A DNA stretch of 64,000 nucleotides from Tanytarsus gracilentus (Eukaryota > Arthropoda > Insecta > Diptera > Chironomidae), in assembly GCA_038502055.1 (NCBI GenBank), contig JAXRKN010000044.1, forward strand, positions 2,700,001-2,764,000. The letters run 5' to 3'. Positions 25,335 through 38,300 of this stretch are shown here, piece by piece. Every line of letters starts with the position of its first letter. The stretch's first letter is position 1. Under the pieces are notes generated by a model. It saw nothing but the letters and a program-made list of their open reading frames with translations. It searched no databases and was not told where the DNA came from. A program made the translations under genes and the position numbers.

Positions 25335-25560
25335 GGGGCCGATCATAAATTTCGTAACATCTTTATTTTTGCATAAAATTCTTATGAAAGTATTATCAAA
25401 TTATATTTAATACATTCTAGCATGAAAATATGAAATGTTAAAAAAAATTAATTTTTTAATTTTATTTGAAAACTTCGCTACGGAATTTTTGAATAAATTC
25501 ATCGTGTTTTTGATCTTCCCTTTGTTAAATCTACAAAATACGTTACGAATTAAAATGGAT
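25335..25560. repeat. small MITE-like inverted repeat
   Basis: The left end reads GGGGCC then ATCATAAATTTCGTAAC; the right end contains ACGTTACGAATTAAAATGG, which on the complement reads TTAATTCGTAACGT. The ends are therefore inverted relatives about 225 bp apart. The left end resembles sequences at 27361 and 36522 (TTCATAAATTACGT). It lies between frataxin and the plus-strand gene. Confidence 0.4.
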
Positions 25561-26341
25561 ATTTTAGAAAATAATAAACTCACTGAAGACAATTTAAAAT
25601 AATTAAAAATATTTTTAATTTTTAAAATTACAAGTTTTAAAAAAAAAATATTTAAAATTATTAAAAGCAAATTGAATTTTTTTAAATTGTTCTTTTCTCT
25701 TCAGTAATAAAAATTGATTACAATCGACCATCGAATCCCACGCTTATTTAATATATCTTCGATTAGTTCCATTCTTAATTCTCTTTTACATCCATAAATA
25801 TTCATACATCCACTTCTTTTCCATTGAATCAAAACAAAATCACAACAGTTTGGTTAAATTGTTATTGCAATTTTTCTCTTTTCTACCATCGGAGAGACAC
25901 CGGCGCGCATGCCGATAACTTTTTTTTCTGAATGAAAACGAAAAAGCACATAGCAAGCGAGAATTTCGCTCTTCGACTCTCTCTCTGTAGCTCAATTTCG
26001 TGTTAGACTTCAACTCGAACACACGTTTTTCGCTTTGTGCTTGCCATTCTCGGTGTGCAATAGAGTTCAAGAAAAAAAAGTTAATAAATAATTTGAGGAA
26101 AAAATAATTATTGTGAAAAAAGAGAATAAATAAAATTTGCCTGTCAAGTGTTTCGGTTGAAATATAAAAAATTATTCACAGGCTGTTGAAGTAAAAGAAG
26201 AAAAATTCTCATAAGGAAGAAGAAGAAAATTTAATGTGAAGGTGATTAGGTGGTAGTGAAGTGTCGGGATATAATTCATCAAAATAAAATTTGGATACAC
26301 ACATTTCGATCGATACGACTTAGGATTTCCGAGAAATAAAA
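25561..26341 (+). promoter_or_regulatory. presumed promoter and 5' UTR of the large plus-strand gene
   Basis: The DNA ahead of the inferred MSK start at 26342 is less repetitive and locally less AT-rich (about 25890-26050) than its surroundings, as expected of a 5' UTR and promoter. A fully convincing initiator or TATA box could not be picked. The frataxin promoter would lie at the left side, so this would be a divergent intergenic region. Confidence 0.35.
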
Positions 26342-29300
26342 ATGTCAAAGGTATTTATTCACAGATTTTAAGAACATTTTTTATTGCGCACACTGAGGCT
26401 CCAATTTTCTTGCACGACAAAAATATCTTTTTTTGGCGCTATTTCTCTCGCAAGAAATATTCAGACTGGAATTGATTGCATAAGGTATCTGTGTATGTTT
26501 CTATGTGTGACATGCTGCCTCGTTGCCAAAAAAAAAATTGAAAACAAAAGAGAGTGAAATAAGTGAGGGAATTTTGAGAGTTAGGGAAATGACCAAAAAA
26601 TAATCTTCAAAATCCGACATGTTATAAAATTATTTTTAAAGATTTTCAACATTAAAAAACTTTGATATTTGCAACGTGACATAATTTCACGACAATCCCA
26701 CCATCTAAACCTCAAATAATTGACTCTAGCGAAAGTATGGCAGAGTAATCACATTTAAATGGTATAAAAGAAATTTAGGGAGATTTTAATGAACGACTTA
26801 TAGAGAGTTTCCACCACTTGACCATAACTCATTAAACTTATTTCACCTTTTCACACACACACCCAAAACTTTGAAGTCTTATAAGTAATCGATTGTTATC
26901 TCTCGTGCTCCCTTTTGTGCGGCCTCTCACGTTTCACAATTTTTTTTTGGTTGATCGATATTCATGCCGCAAATATTTGATCTCTCACCAAACCTCCCGG
27001 TTAAAATCGATTCGAGTCAAGTGCGAAAGAAAGGCAGCGTGAATAAATTTTTGGAGGAAGGGCGATACTGACGAAAAATATCTGCCTTTTGGGGAGGAAA
27101 TTGGAAAATTTTCACAATTTGTGCCTTATCGTTCTTTTCTCTCAACCGGTCTGACAGAAAAATAAAATGTTTATCGTGGAACAATAACAATTAAATTTTT
27201 TCACTCGCTGTTGTTTACCAAAAAAAAACTTCATCAAAACTTTTATTTGCGAATGTTTTTAAAGTAAATTTAAAGAGATGAAAAAGTAATAATTTATATA
27301 TTTACTTCTAAGTGAATGACTCGCATCAAATATTTCACATATATCTAATATTTTCTTAAAGGGTATATTCATAAATTACGTCACGAGATAATTTTAGATT
27401 TATTTTCCAACTCTATCGAAATAGAAATTCATCTAAATAATTGCCAAAACACTTTCTGAAAAATTACACGCCTGACAAACACTCCCTAAGTGCCTTCTAA
27501 TATCTCTTACGAAACACATGTGTGGTTGAAAAGGGTGAAGCATGTCGTATACAACTCGTGTAGGGGGGGTTGGATAAAGAAAATATTTTCAAGATTAAGA
27601 TAGCACACAATAAGAGAAAATATATTTTCAAACATGAGGATGGAAGGGATATAAAAAATCAAAGAATTGGGGATACAAAAACTTTTTTCGTTCTGAAGCT
27701 CGATTAATTTGCGGCCTTTCAAAATATGCTATCCCTCATGACCTCATTTTACTCTCTTGAAAAGACTTCTGAAAGGGATCTTTTATTTTTATAAAGTTAA
27801 TGACAAGAAAATTTATCCAAGACCTGCTTTGAATTATTTTTCCAACCGATTTGAATGTCAAATCTCCAGAAAGAGAATTATTAATTACCATGCAAATTAC
27901 TTCTCACACTTCACTTGAATTTTTAATTTCATAGGATGTAAAAATTAATTCAAATAAAGATGCAAGGTAAAAAAATAAGTTTGCTAGAAAACAGTCAAAT
28001 TAATTGATTTCATCTCGATGGGAATGCAAAGTGAAATCCACACTATTTTAACGAAATTTATCATCCAACCATTTAGCCTTTTCAAATTGCAGGAATTACC
28101 GTCAATTTGTCTATTGTTCATGCATCACAATCAGCTCTTTGTGGCCTTGATTTCTCTCCATGCTGTTGCTTGACTTTATTTCTCACATTTCTCAAATCCA
28201 ATTCAATTTGCGATTCTTCGCTTCATTTTTTTTGCTTAATCTTGTCACAGAAGCTCTTTTTTGTTTGTGATTTGCGAAAAAAGAGAGAGACATCACAATA
28301 TTCCCATGCGACAGTCGTAATATAAGCAAATTGAATAAATTTTCACCTCTTTGAACTTTATTAAGCGAGCATGAGAAATGATTTCGATGATTATGCAATA
28401 AAATCGTGATGAACATGTGCCCTGATCGAAAGTGTATGATTAAAATTCACTACAGATGTTCTCTCTATATTGAGCTGAGCTTGTTGCCCGATTTCAACAT
28501 CAGGTTTTTAGCTAATGGATTGAATAACGCTCTCGTGATATTTCAATTATTGCACGATGATTTTTTCAAGTGGTATTTGGAGTTGATTGATTAATTAGAT
28601 TTTTTGACTTATTAAAAAAGCTTTCAATTGAAACTTGAGATTTTTAATGAATAATTATTGAATGATTTTAGAACTAAATTAATAACTCAAGGTAACTCAA
28701 CTCGCTCTTTAATTTTCAATTAACAGAAAGACCCAAACATAAACTTCACCATGTAATCTCGCTTACCTACCGCTAATTAATAACTACTCGGAAGAATTTT
28801 CGCGTATTCACTGCATCATTCATAAGCGATCATCCTCCTCATCATCATTAGCATGAATTATTTATACAATGTCTGTAGAATTGCTAATAACCATCGGAAG
28901 CATATACACATGAGTGAGAGACTTTTTGTTCATGGCGCATGTAGGTGAAAATTAAAAGGCTCAAAAAAGCACTCGAGTGTGAAGTTGAAGGTGCAAATTA
29001 GTCTTGAGTGAAAAATTTGCTGATGGGATGCATGAGGTTAATTTAATGTATGTAGGTTTAGAGCAATTAGACATTTTTTAAATTTAACGGTTATTAAAAA
29101 TTTAAATTTAATTTTTTCATAAAATTTTTAAAAATAATTAAATTACTTTCAACACTTTGTAATTTTTTACAATTCAATTAAATTTCACTGCGTTTAGAAA
29201 CAAAACCACGTGACAAATCCCCTGCTAAGTAAATTAATAGAAGATTGAGTTTTTTCCGCTTGAATTTTTTTCCCGGTAAATTGAATGGTCAAACAGAGAA

Positions 29301-32300
29301 AATCGAAAAAAAATTGCTGCTGCAAGTATAACAATACCAAATTGCTTTTTTAACGATTTCAATTATGAAGAACTGGCCTAAATTACTTTTGGGTTTTTAC
29401 TTTTTACTAACTCAGCACCTTTCAAAGTTTTCTGAATTGCATTGAAGTATCAGTAAAATTTAAAAAAATTAACTTTTGTGTGAAGCAAGGACAGAAACTT
29501 TTGAAAATAATTCTAGCGAGAGAATTTTGTGTAAATTAAAAGTTTCCACCACTTGACAATTAAAACAACTTCGTGATAGACAGTCATTAAAAAGAGTTTA
29601 CCCGTATAAAGGTATTTGTGCAATTGGAACTTACTACCACGCGACTTTCAGTCCATTGTACATCACTTGTGCAAATGAAAATGGGAATTTTACCTATCCG
29701 CATGCTCGTTTAAAGCATTCATGAGTGACGTCATTGTATGGTTCATAAACTCGTATGAATAATTCAATACATGTTGCTGTAGGCATGTGAATATGGGTTA
29801 CAAAAAAAATTAAGTACATCACCATGAGTTCTTTGACCTGGATCGTAAACCGAAAAACACATCTGCGGTCTTCCGTCAATGAACTTAAAAGTTTTCTATT
29901 TTTATTTTCTGTGTGCAAAAAAGCTCTTCTGGTTTCGCCAAAAAATAATCAAGTTTTGGTATCTTGTGGGCGATCTCAATTATTTCAACGAGAAAGAAAG
30001 TTAAGTGAAATTAAATCTCATATAAATGCGTGTGCATGCAATAAATGGCAAATTGACAGATTATTAAATTGAAAATCGAAAATTTCGAATTCAAATAATG
30101 TGATTGAGTGTAAGCATGTTCTAGGGTGGGTAACTCTCTTATAAAAATTTACAAATTTAATAATTTCTCGTCTTATAAATTATTGAAAAAATTTACCATC
30201 CATCGACCAAAATAGTTTTTCTTCTTCATTTATACTTTCTCAAATCAATTGAATCATTCACAGAAAAATATTTTTTTGAGATCACACCGTAATTCTTTTT
30301 CAATAAGCTTTTATTAAAAACAATTTAAGCCGCAATGAATCGATTTTTTTTTGCCTCCACCTCTTCAAATACTATTTGGCTGAAAATTGACACAACTGAA
30401 ATTTTTTTGGTACCAGCATCACCGAATTTTTTTGTGTTCCATTGGATCTCACAGAGGAATAAAAGTGAAAAGTTTTTTGTCTATTTCGACTCACCTTTAT
30501 GGCATTCAGCGGTCACATTGTAAACTGTATTTAATACAGGGAGCTATTTTTGAAAATAAATCAATAGATTGCGTATGACGAGTAGTTGAAACTTTTTATG
30601 GTTTCAATTTCATATATGGGAGTGATAGTCAAGGGGTGGAAACTTGAAATTTATATTGATTAAAAAATTTAAATGCCTTAAAAAAAATTTAAAAAAAAGT
30701 TTGTCCATTCCAATGCTTAATTCTATTGTTCATTTCAATATTTTTCTGATTTTTCGTGCAAACCTAAAAAAGTTCTGACATGAAAATTCCATTTTCAAAA
30801 ATTGATTAACCGTCGAACATTTCAATTTCGTGTACACTTCATGTCAATCCTTCTCCTCGTTAAATTTTTAGCAATGAAAGCAATTTTATTGATTTTCTCC
30901 GTGACACACAAAAAAAGAGCATTCGTCAATGTGAACTATATTGTGCGCTGCAAGGCACCTGAATGTCTCTTCAAACGTTGCAATTTTCTCGAAAGGTAAA
31001 TTTTTAATCATGAAGATTTTCTTCGTTCCAATCTAAATCATTTCATCTATTTTTAAGTGCAAGAATGTATACAATGTGAATGTCTATGATTTGTTGAGGA
31101 AATGACAAGATGAGAAATGCATTCGAGATTGATATGCTTCAGAATGAGTGAAATAAACATGAAGAGTGACTTGTGAGATTTCATGATCTACGAATGTGTA
31201 ATTAAATTTCATGTTTGAAGTCAATTTGGAAGTTGTGTCACAATTTTATTTATTAATTTAGTGTTAAAATTTGATTTGAGATTAAAAATTGAAATTTTTT
31301 TGAAATTATTTTATTGTGAATTACAAAACATTAAATTCTCCCCACTTTTCTATGAAAATCTTTTTTTTTACATGAAAATAATCTCTGAAAATCTTTTCCA
31401 TCATCTGATACTCTCAAACTTCATTGTTTATCTCATGAAATGCTCCCAATTCTCTCATTGAAAAAACAACATTTTCGACATCGCTCCAATTTTCCTCATC
31501 GGTGTTCTCTCTCGACTCACATTAATTATTAATAAATTCACTCGCAGCTATTTAAAGGAAGTTCACAAAGCTGTTCCTAGTGTACACACAATAAATGTGT
31601 AATTTCATACGACATTCGTGTGCACATAAATAAAAATTGTGAAGATGAGAAACTATCAAGTAGCTAATAAAGTGGATTATAAAAATAGATTTTTTAGTAA
31701 AATAACACTTGCTTGTCGCATCTTACTCAACCATTGCGCACAAACCCACCGAGTCATGCAAAAATTACAACATAATCTATCCAACAGATTTTTTTTTATA
31801 AAATAAAAACTGACGAGACATTCGACAATGAATTTCCTCATAGTACAAACAAAATTTACATATGTGGCGGCAAGTTGAATCCGCTTTGCATCTAAAAATA
31901 TAAAATTTATGCTGACTCCCATCTTTTTCACATAAGAATTTCCACACATGTGCAGCCCTGCGACTTCCTTTTCTTCTCTTTTGAATTTCAATTTCGCTTA
32001 TTTTTCTTTATCTTTCCTTTCCGCCACTCAACGGTGTGCTTAGGGTTGACGTTGAACTCTTATACACATTAAAATATTTATGAAGAGCATTTTGTGTGTC
32101 TTATTTCACCCACCTTAAAGCACCTACTCGAATCACTGAACATGAATGTACATTCGTAGAAGAAAATCACTTGAACATTAACATTACATTATGGGCCAAC
32201 ATATCATAATGCTTATAAAGTCTGGCAACACTGCATTACATTATTTTGTGAATTATTTGAACTTTCATAACCTCGAAGTTGTTTTTAAATAATTGAATTT

Positions 32301-35300
32301 AAATGTTTGATAAATTTCAAATAAAATAAATTGAAAATTTTAAAACTTGAACTTTAATTTTTTTAACAAAAATATTGAAAAAAAAATTCTCATTAACTTT
32401 TTCCTAAAAACTTTTAATCCAATTATTTTCATAGTTTTCAAAAACTTTTCTTGAATTTTATTGTTCTCGCTCCCAGACTTAAAAAATAAATATCACTTGC
32501 ATAATATTCGTGTGCTGTGAAACAAAATGAAAAACTTTTTGCGAAATAAAGAAAATTTTCTCTTCTTACTTGAATTTTCATGGTATTTTCTGTCGTTGAC
32601 GGAACTTTTAGCTCATCAAGATAAAAAATATTTTAATAGCGATAAATTAGCGTGGAGAAAATAAACTCGATTAACGGTGGAATTAATAGCTGAGTGCAAC
32701 AGTTGTAAAAATGTGTAATTGCGACTCTATAAAATCATTCTTGAGATTCCACTTGAAATCTTTCTCTGCCATCTGCAATATTAATTATCTTTTTTTTGTG
32801 ATATAATTCTTAGATATTTTTATACTCACTGCATTGCAAGTTTCGCTCGTCACAGACACGTTGTTTTTTACTTCATGCAGCGACGCGATTCAGTTGAACG
32901 GTTTACACTTGTTTGATCCATGCTTCAATGATTATGATGCACATTGTGCAAATCATGCGGCTGCAAAATGCACTTTCGACTTTTTATTTTTCCCGAGACG
33001 AGAGAACAATAAATGCAACGAGCATAATCACTGTCATGTGCAAAATGATGAAAGTTACACAATCAGTATTGAATGTTAAACGTGCTGTGAAAGAATAAAT
33101 CGAGCGAGAAGCGAGAGGAAGAATTTTTAAGCAAACTCTTGAGCTTCATGAAGAAATCGATTAAAGTTTAGTCAAATCAGATTTAACGAAATGAAAATAA
33201 AATCTTAAGAATTTTAAATTTATCGAAAAAATTGGGTTCGAATCCTATAAATTTTAAAAATATATTGGATTGTTTGAAAAAAATTTTTTTTAATCTTAAT
33301 AATTTTTAACTTTAATTTGTTTAATTTTTTTTAAATTTTATCATCTTTCATCCGCTGTTCAAAATAAAAAAAAATTAGCATAGAAATTTTATTCATAAAA
33401 TTATTTTTTTAGCCTCTTCCTAGAAAGTCATTGCGAACAAAATTCTTTGAAATAACAAGTGACAATAAATTTCCACACTAAAGTTGGCACTTGCCTTACT
33501 TAATATCGTCATCACAACTATGGAACTAAGAAATTCACCATCTGAATGTCAAAAATGGAATAAAAAACTACTCTGATAATCTGGATGACTTTACTTGGCG
33601 TCATTTACTGTAATGTACTTGAGAAGGTTAAAAGCGGAGGGTTGAGTTGACCTAATTTTTAATTCTAGCAATTGGTGACATTTAATTATCTCTCTTGCTA
33701 AATTTCTCGAGCTCGGTTTAATTAATTTTTCTCATCCTTGTGAAGATTTTCATGATGACTTAAATTGGTGCTGAAAATCTTCGTGGCAAAAGAACGAGAA
33801 GAATTTTTAAAGTTGAAATGAAATAGAAACTTGCAAGAATACAAAATTTTAAATTAAAGACTTAAGTTAATTGTTTTATTGTTATCTGAAATTTTACTTC
33901 ATGCTCATCACTCTTGATATCTTTGATCTCCCAAACCTTTTATATCCCTATGACTGTAATTCACCTTCAATTTCATTAAATAATTTTCTTTTCATTAAAT
34001 TCAAAGCCAGCTCAAAGCATTTCCTTATAAACGTAATTTTGTTATCCGTAAAAAATGCGAAATACTTTCAAATTCTCGATCTAATAAAAAATACAGTAAA
34101 TTTACCGTAAAACGCCTATAATTGTTAAATGAAGATTATGAAAATTAGATTCGAGAACTTTCCGCTTTCTTCCCGGATTTAAAAAGTAATTTCCGCGTGA
34201 GCATTTTTGTGCGTCTTTCGTGAACATCGACTTGAGTAAGATGGGGTTGAAAATTACATGCAATTATTTGTAATGACGAGCTTTTAAGTAATAAGAAATT
34301 GAGGAAGGAAAACTTTGAGAATTTTAATGCGGAATGATAAAGTTGTTGAAAGTTGCGGAATTTTTTATGGATATTAAAATTTTATCGAGGAAATAAAATT
34401 AAATTATTTAGGTTAAATTTTTTAAAATACAAAATTTAAATAAATTTTAAAGATCAAAAATTCCAGAAGCATTTTCTAACATCTCACTCAGAAATTTTAT
34501 ATTTTTCCTCTTATGGAATTTCTAAGGCAGCTCGCAATAAAAAAGTTGATGATGTCGATGAGAAAGAAAGAAACAGTAAATTGCCGGCATAAAATCATTC
34601 GTCAAATTACTTTATGAGAGAAACTCCCTTTTTCTTCTCCAAAGGAAATGAAATCTTTGAGTTCATTGAACTTTTTATTTGTATTCTTGAACTCCAACCC
34701 ACCCCTTAATGAATATGTATCAAAATTGCGTGAAAAAGAAAGTTAACTAGTGGTGCGATAAGGTAGAAAGAATTCTTGATGAACTCTCTATTCAAGTGTG
34801 CCTCTCACAAACTTTTATCCGTGTATTGCAGGATTAAAACTTTTCCTTCATAATTTTTCAAGCATTGAAAAAATTCTTTCATAACTTCTTGCATTTTTTC
34901 TTCGTGGAATTTTTCAATCTTATTTTTCATTATTCGGAAGAAAAATCTCATATTTCTCCACTTCAGCTTTTTTCCATTTTTCTTTCCCTCATTTCTTAGC
35001 TCTTCATTAAATTTTTGCCATTAACGACAACATCTGTCTTCTAATTAGAGAAAGCAAGTCTTTTGTGCTTCATAAATTTTGCAACTTTTTCTTCTTTTCA
35101 AAACTGAACTCTAAAGCGGGAGAAATTGCATTAAAATGCTTAATTTATGTGCTTTTCATCAAAATCCCTTAATCTGCCTTCGCTTTCATTCCAGACTTAG
35201 AAAAGCGTGGAGAGGAAAATGAAAAACAGTTTCGATCCTTCTCGTTACATTTTTTTTATTTTCATTTCCATAAAATTTCCATTTCCATAAAAAAGTTCGT

Positions 35301-38300
35301 TCATAAAAGTTTAAAGCTTTATATATGCATAGGATGTGCAGCGTATAAAAATGAATTTGTTTTAATTCTATGACTTGTCGATTCAAATCCTTTTACATGC
35401 GGGGTGAATGGCAGATAATAAATCTCTGTTAAAATTTTAATGAATTTTATCTCGCAATATTTAAATTGGATATTGCAATAAATTTCTGGATGTTGCAAAA
35501 TCCAAGAAATATAAAATAAAATGTTTCAAACTTTAAAACATTTTTGAAATCTTATTTTTATTAGGAAAAATCACTCATGAACAACTCTGAAAAGTCTCTT
35601 CTCACATCATCGATACTAAAAATTGATTTATTTTCTTCCTTACGAAGGATTTTCATGCTATAAAAGCTTTAATTTATGATATTATGGTTCACATGTTACA
35701 CGATACAAACACATCTAAAACGTGTACATTGAGATATGGAAAAGCGTCAACGTCACGAACTCTGAAAATTTAATGAAGCACATCGCAATCAGTCAATAAA
35801 TCTGAGAGCTTTAATTGGGGTTCATGCTGCTTTGAGAGAGCTTAAAAGAGCTTTTGTGCTTTTATGGTTTTAAATTATCGTACAAGGATTGGAAAGTTTA
35901 AATTTAAAAATTATTTTTAAATGTTTTAAAGTTAAATTTCAAACTCTTAAATTCAATTTTATTTTTTATGCAAAAAATTTCCATCCCTTGTAATTTAATT
36001 CAAGTCTTAACTTAGGAAATGGCATTAATTATATTAATCCGCTAAATCTCTCACAGCGATCCGCAAATAAATTCAGCTAGAATCTTTACTCTCCTACTTG
36101 GAAATTGATTTCATTAAATTTAATGGAATTTCAGAGAAGAAAATGCGCACGAGGTGAACGTGGGTGGAAAATAAACCCTTAACAAGCCAGAGATGGATCA
36201 ATAACGATTTATTGGCAGGGAAAAGCTAGCAAGAAGGGTAAAAATCAATTCTTGGTCCATACAATCGTTATCTTTTTATTCACTCAATGATTGAGAGAAT
36301 CTCGATACTGAAATTGAATTGCGAATACTTCAAAACTTTCATTTCTTAAGGATGTCTCCGAAGACCTTGAAAGTTTTTATCGAGAACGCCTAGAATTTTC
36401 TGTGAATATTTTTTATCATGATCAAAACCGTAATGTCCACCGTGAATAGTAGCATGGCATTTAATTATATGCACACACAGTTTGTAGAACTCTCTTGGAT
36501 CGATAATGTTGAAGCTACACTGGGGGGTTATTCATAAATTACGTTGCATTAAAAATATTAAGCATAAAAAATTTAAATTATTTTTATTTACAGAACTTTT
36601 AAAATTTTTCATCTTAAAGTATTTAAAAATTCCCTTTATATTTTTTCCCGCCTTCACTAATCTGTACGCGACTTGTCGCCTCCGTCAATAAATTAAATTT
36701 ATTTTCCACTTTCACTGTCTCGTAATGGTCGCGCACGTTTTTATTTCTTATTGTGAGGAAATTTTATGGAATCTCTTCATGTGGAAAATTAGAAAATTTT
36801 ACTCGTCTTCTTTCCGTATAATTGAATTGGAAAGTTATGATAATTTCCATAAGAAATTTTTTTCAATCTAAATTGACCCTTTTCAGTTTGTCGAACTTTA
36901 GGTTCTAGAATAATTTTTATTCTGTTACTGATTTTGTCTTGCTTAAAGACCACTTAAAGGCATATTGTAGTCATTTAATTTTGAAGATAAATTTTGTCAC
37001 CACTTTTGGCACTTTTGAAAAACACTTTAAATAGCTTGAAATAATTTGACATTATTGATTATTTTTCTATTCTCTATCCTCGATACCTTTAAAAATCTTT
37101 CATCAAGTGACGATTTTTAAATTTAAATTTCAAAAATGTTTAAATAAAATCTTTGCCAGGTTGTTTAAAAAAGATGAAAGAGCTTCAACTTCTATCAAGC
37201 CCTTTTTATCAATGTGAATCATCTCCATAACAGTCATGGCACACACATAATGTATGCCAAAACCCATCATCCGAGTGCTCGCACTCTCAGAAATGAAAGT
37301 AAGCATGACGTTATTACGTAAAAAAGAGGAAAAGGATATTTTTCATCCGCTCTCGATGTTGATCTACGCATGAGCACTACGCAATCATCTGTTTTGTTTT
37401 AGAGTCACGGGGGAAAACTTCATTCAACAATTTTTTTTCTCTTTAGGGTAGTTTAAATTTGTCACTTTCCTTTTTTCGCCTTTTTGGCTTTTGGACCTCT
37501 TTCAGTACAAAAAATAAATCTTTTAAAATGCTTTTTTTTTTCATTTGTCTTAAATTTTATAATTTTAATGGTTAGATTTTACATTTATAATACGCAAAAT
37601 TTTTTTTGCATTTTGTTTTTGAATTTTAAATTTTTAATGAACCCAAAGGGGTATAAAAATTTTAAATTATGATGTATATTGGTCAGGAAAATTGAAAATA
37701 ATAAGTATAAAGTTTTAGGCCATGCGTATGGCCTTCATGGAATGATATTTTATGAAAAAATTATAAATTAAATTAAGTTTTTGAATTAAAAATCACGTTT
37801 TAAATTTATTTTTGTAAAAATATTTTTTTTTGTTTTTTTCTTCAAGTATCTAAAACTTAAGAATGCTTGATTGGTTCCAGTTGTGATTTTAACATATAAA
37901 ATTATTTTGATGAACTTATAAAAAACCTAAATTTTTTATGAGTAAGTATCGGAAGTAAGTCACGAATATATGATAGGGCTTATTTAATTAGGCTAAAAGA
38001 ATAATCTATTTTTATGTTTTTTTTTATATGGCTTATGTATGTCGTTGACGTATTGGATCAGGCTGATTGGCATTTATTTTTAAAATTCATGTCTTGGTCT
38101 GAAATCGACCATAGTTCAAAAGGATTTTCTTTTACTGCCTGAAAATCAAATATGTCAGTTTGTATGAAAACAACTCAAAAAATCTGAAAAAATTAAGAGT
38201 TAGAATATAATAACTTTATAATAAGTTTAAATTTTTAATCATTTCCAAATTAAAAAATGAGTTTTGACTCCCACTGTATTGTATTTTTTATATCTTTAAT

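Noticed and set aside
30802..30999. Frame with hydrophobic start ending near a GTAAAT donor
   Set aside because: Looks a little like a signal-peptide exon but no downstream exon in phase was found.
32834..33079. 81-codon plus-strand frame with several Cys and His
   Set aside because: No signal peptide of quality, no partner exon, no poly(A) signal; such lengths occur by chance in this much DNA.
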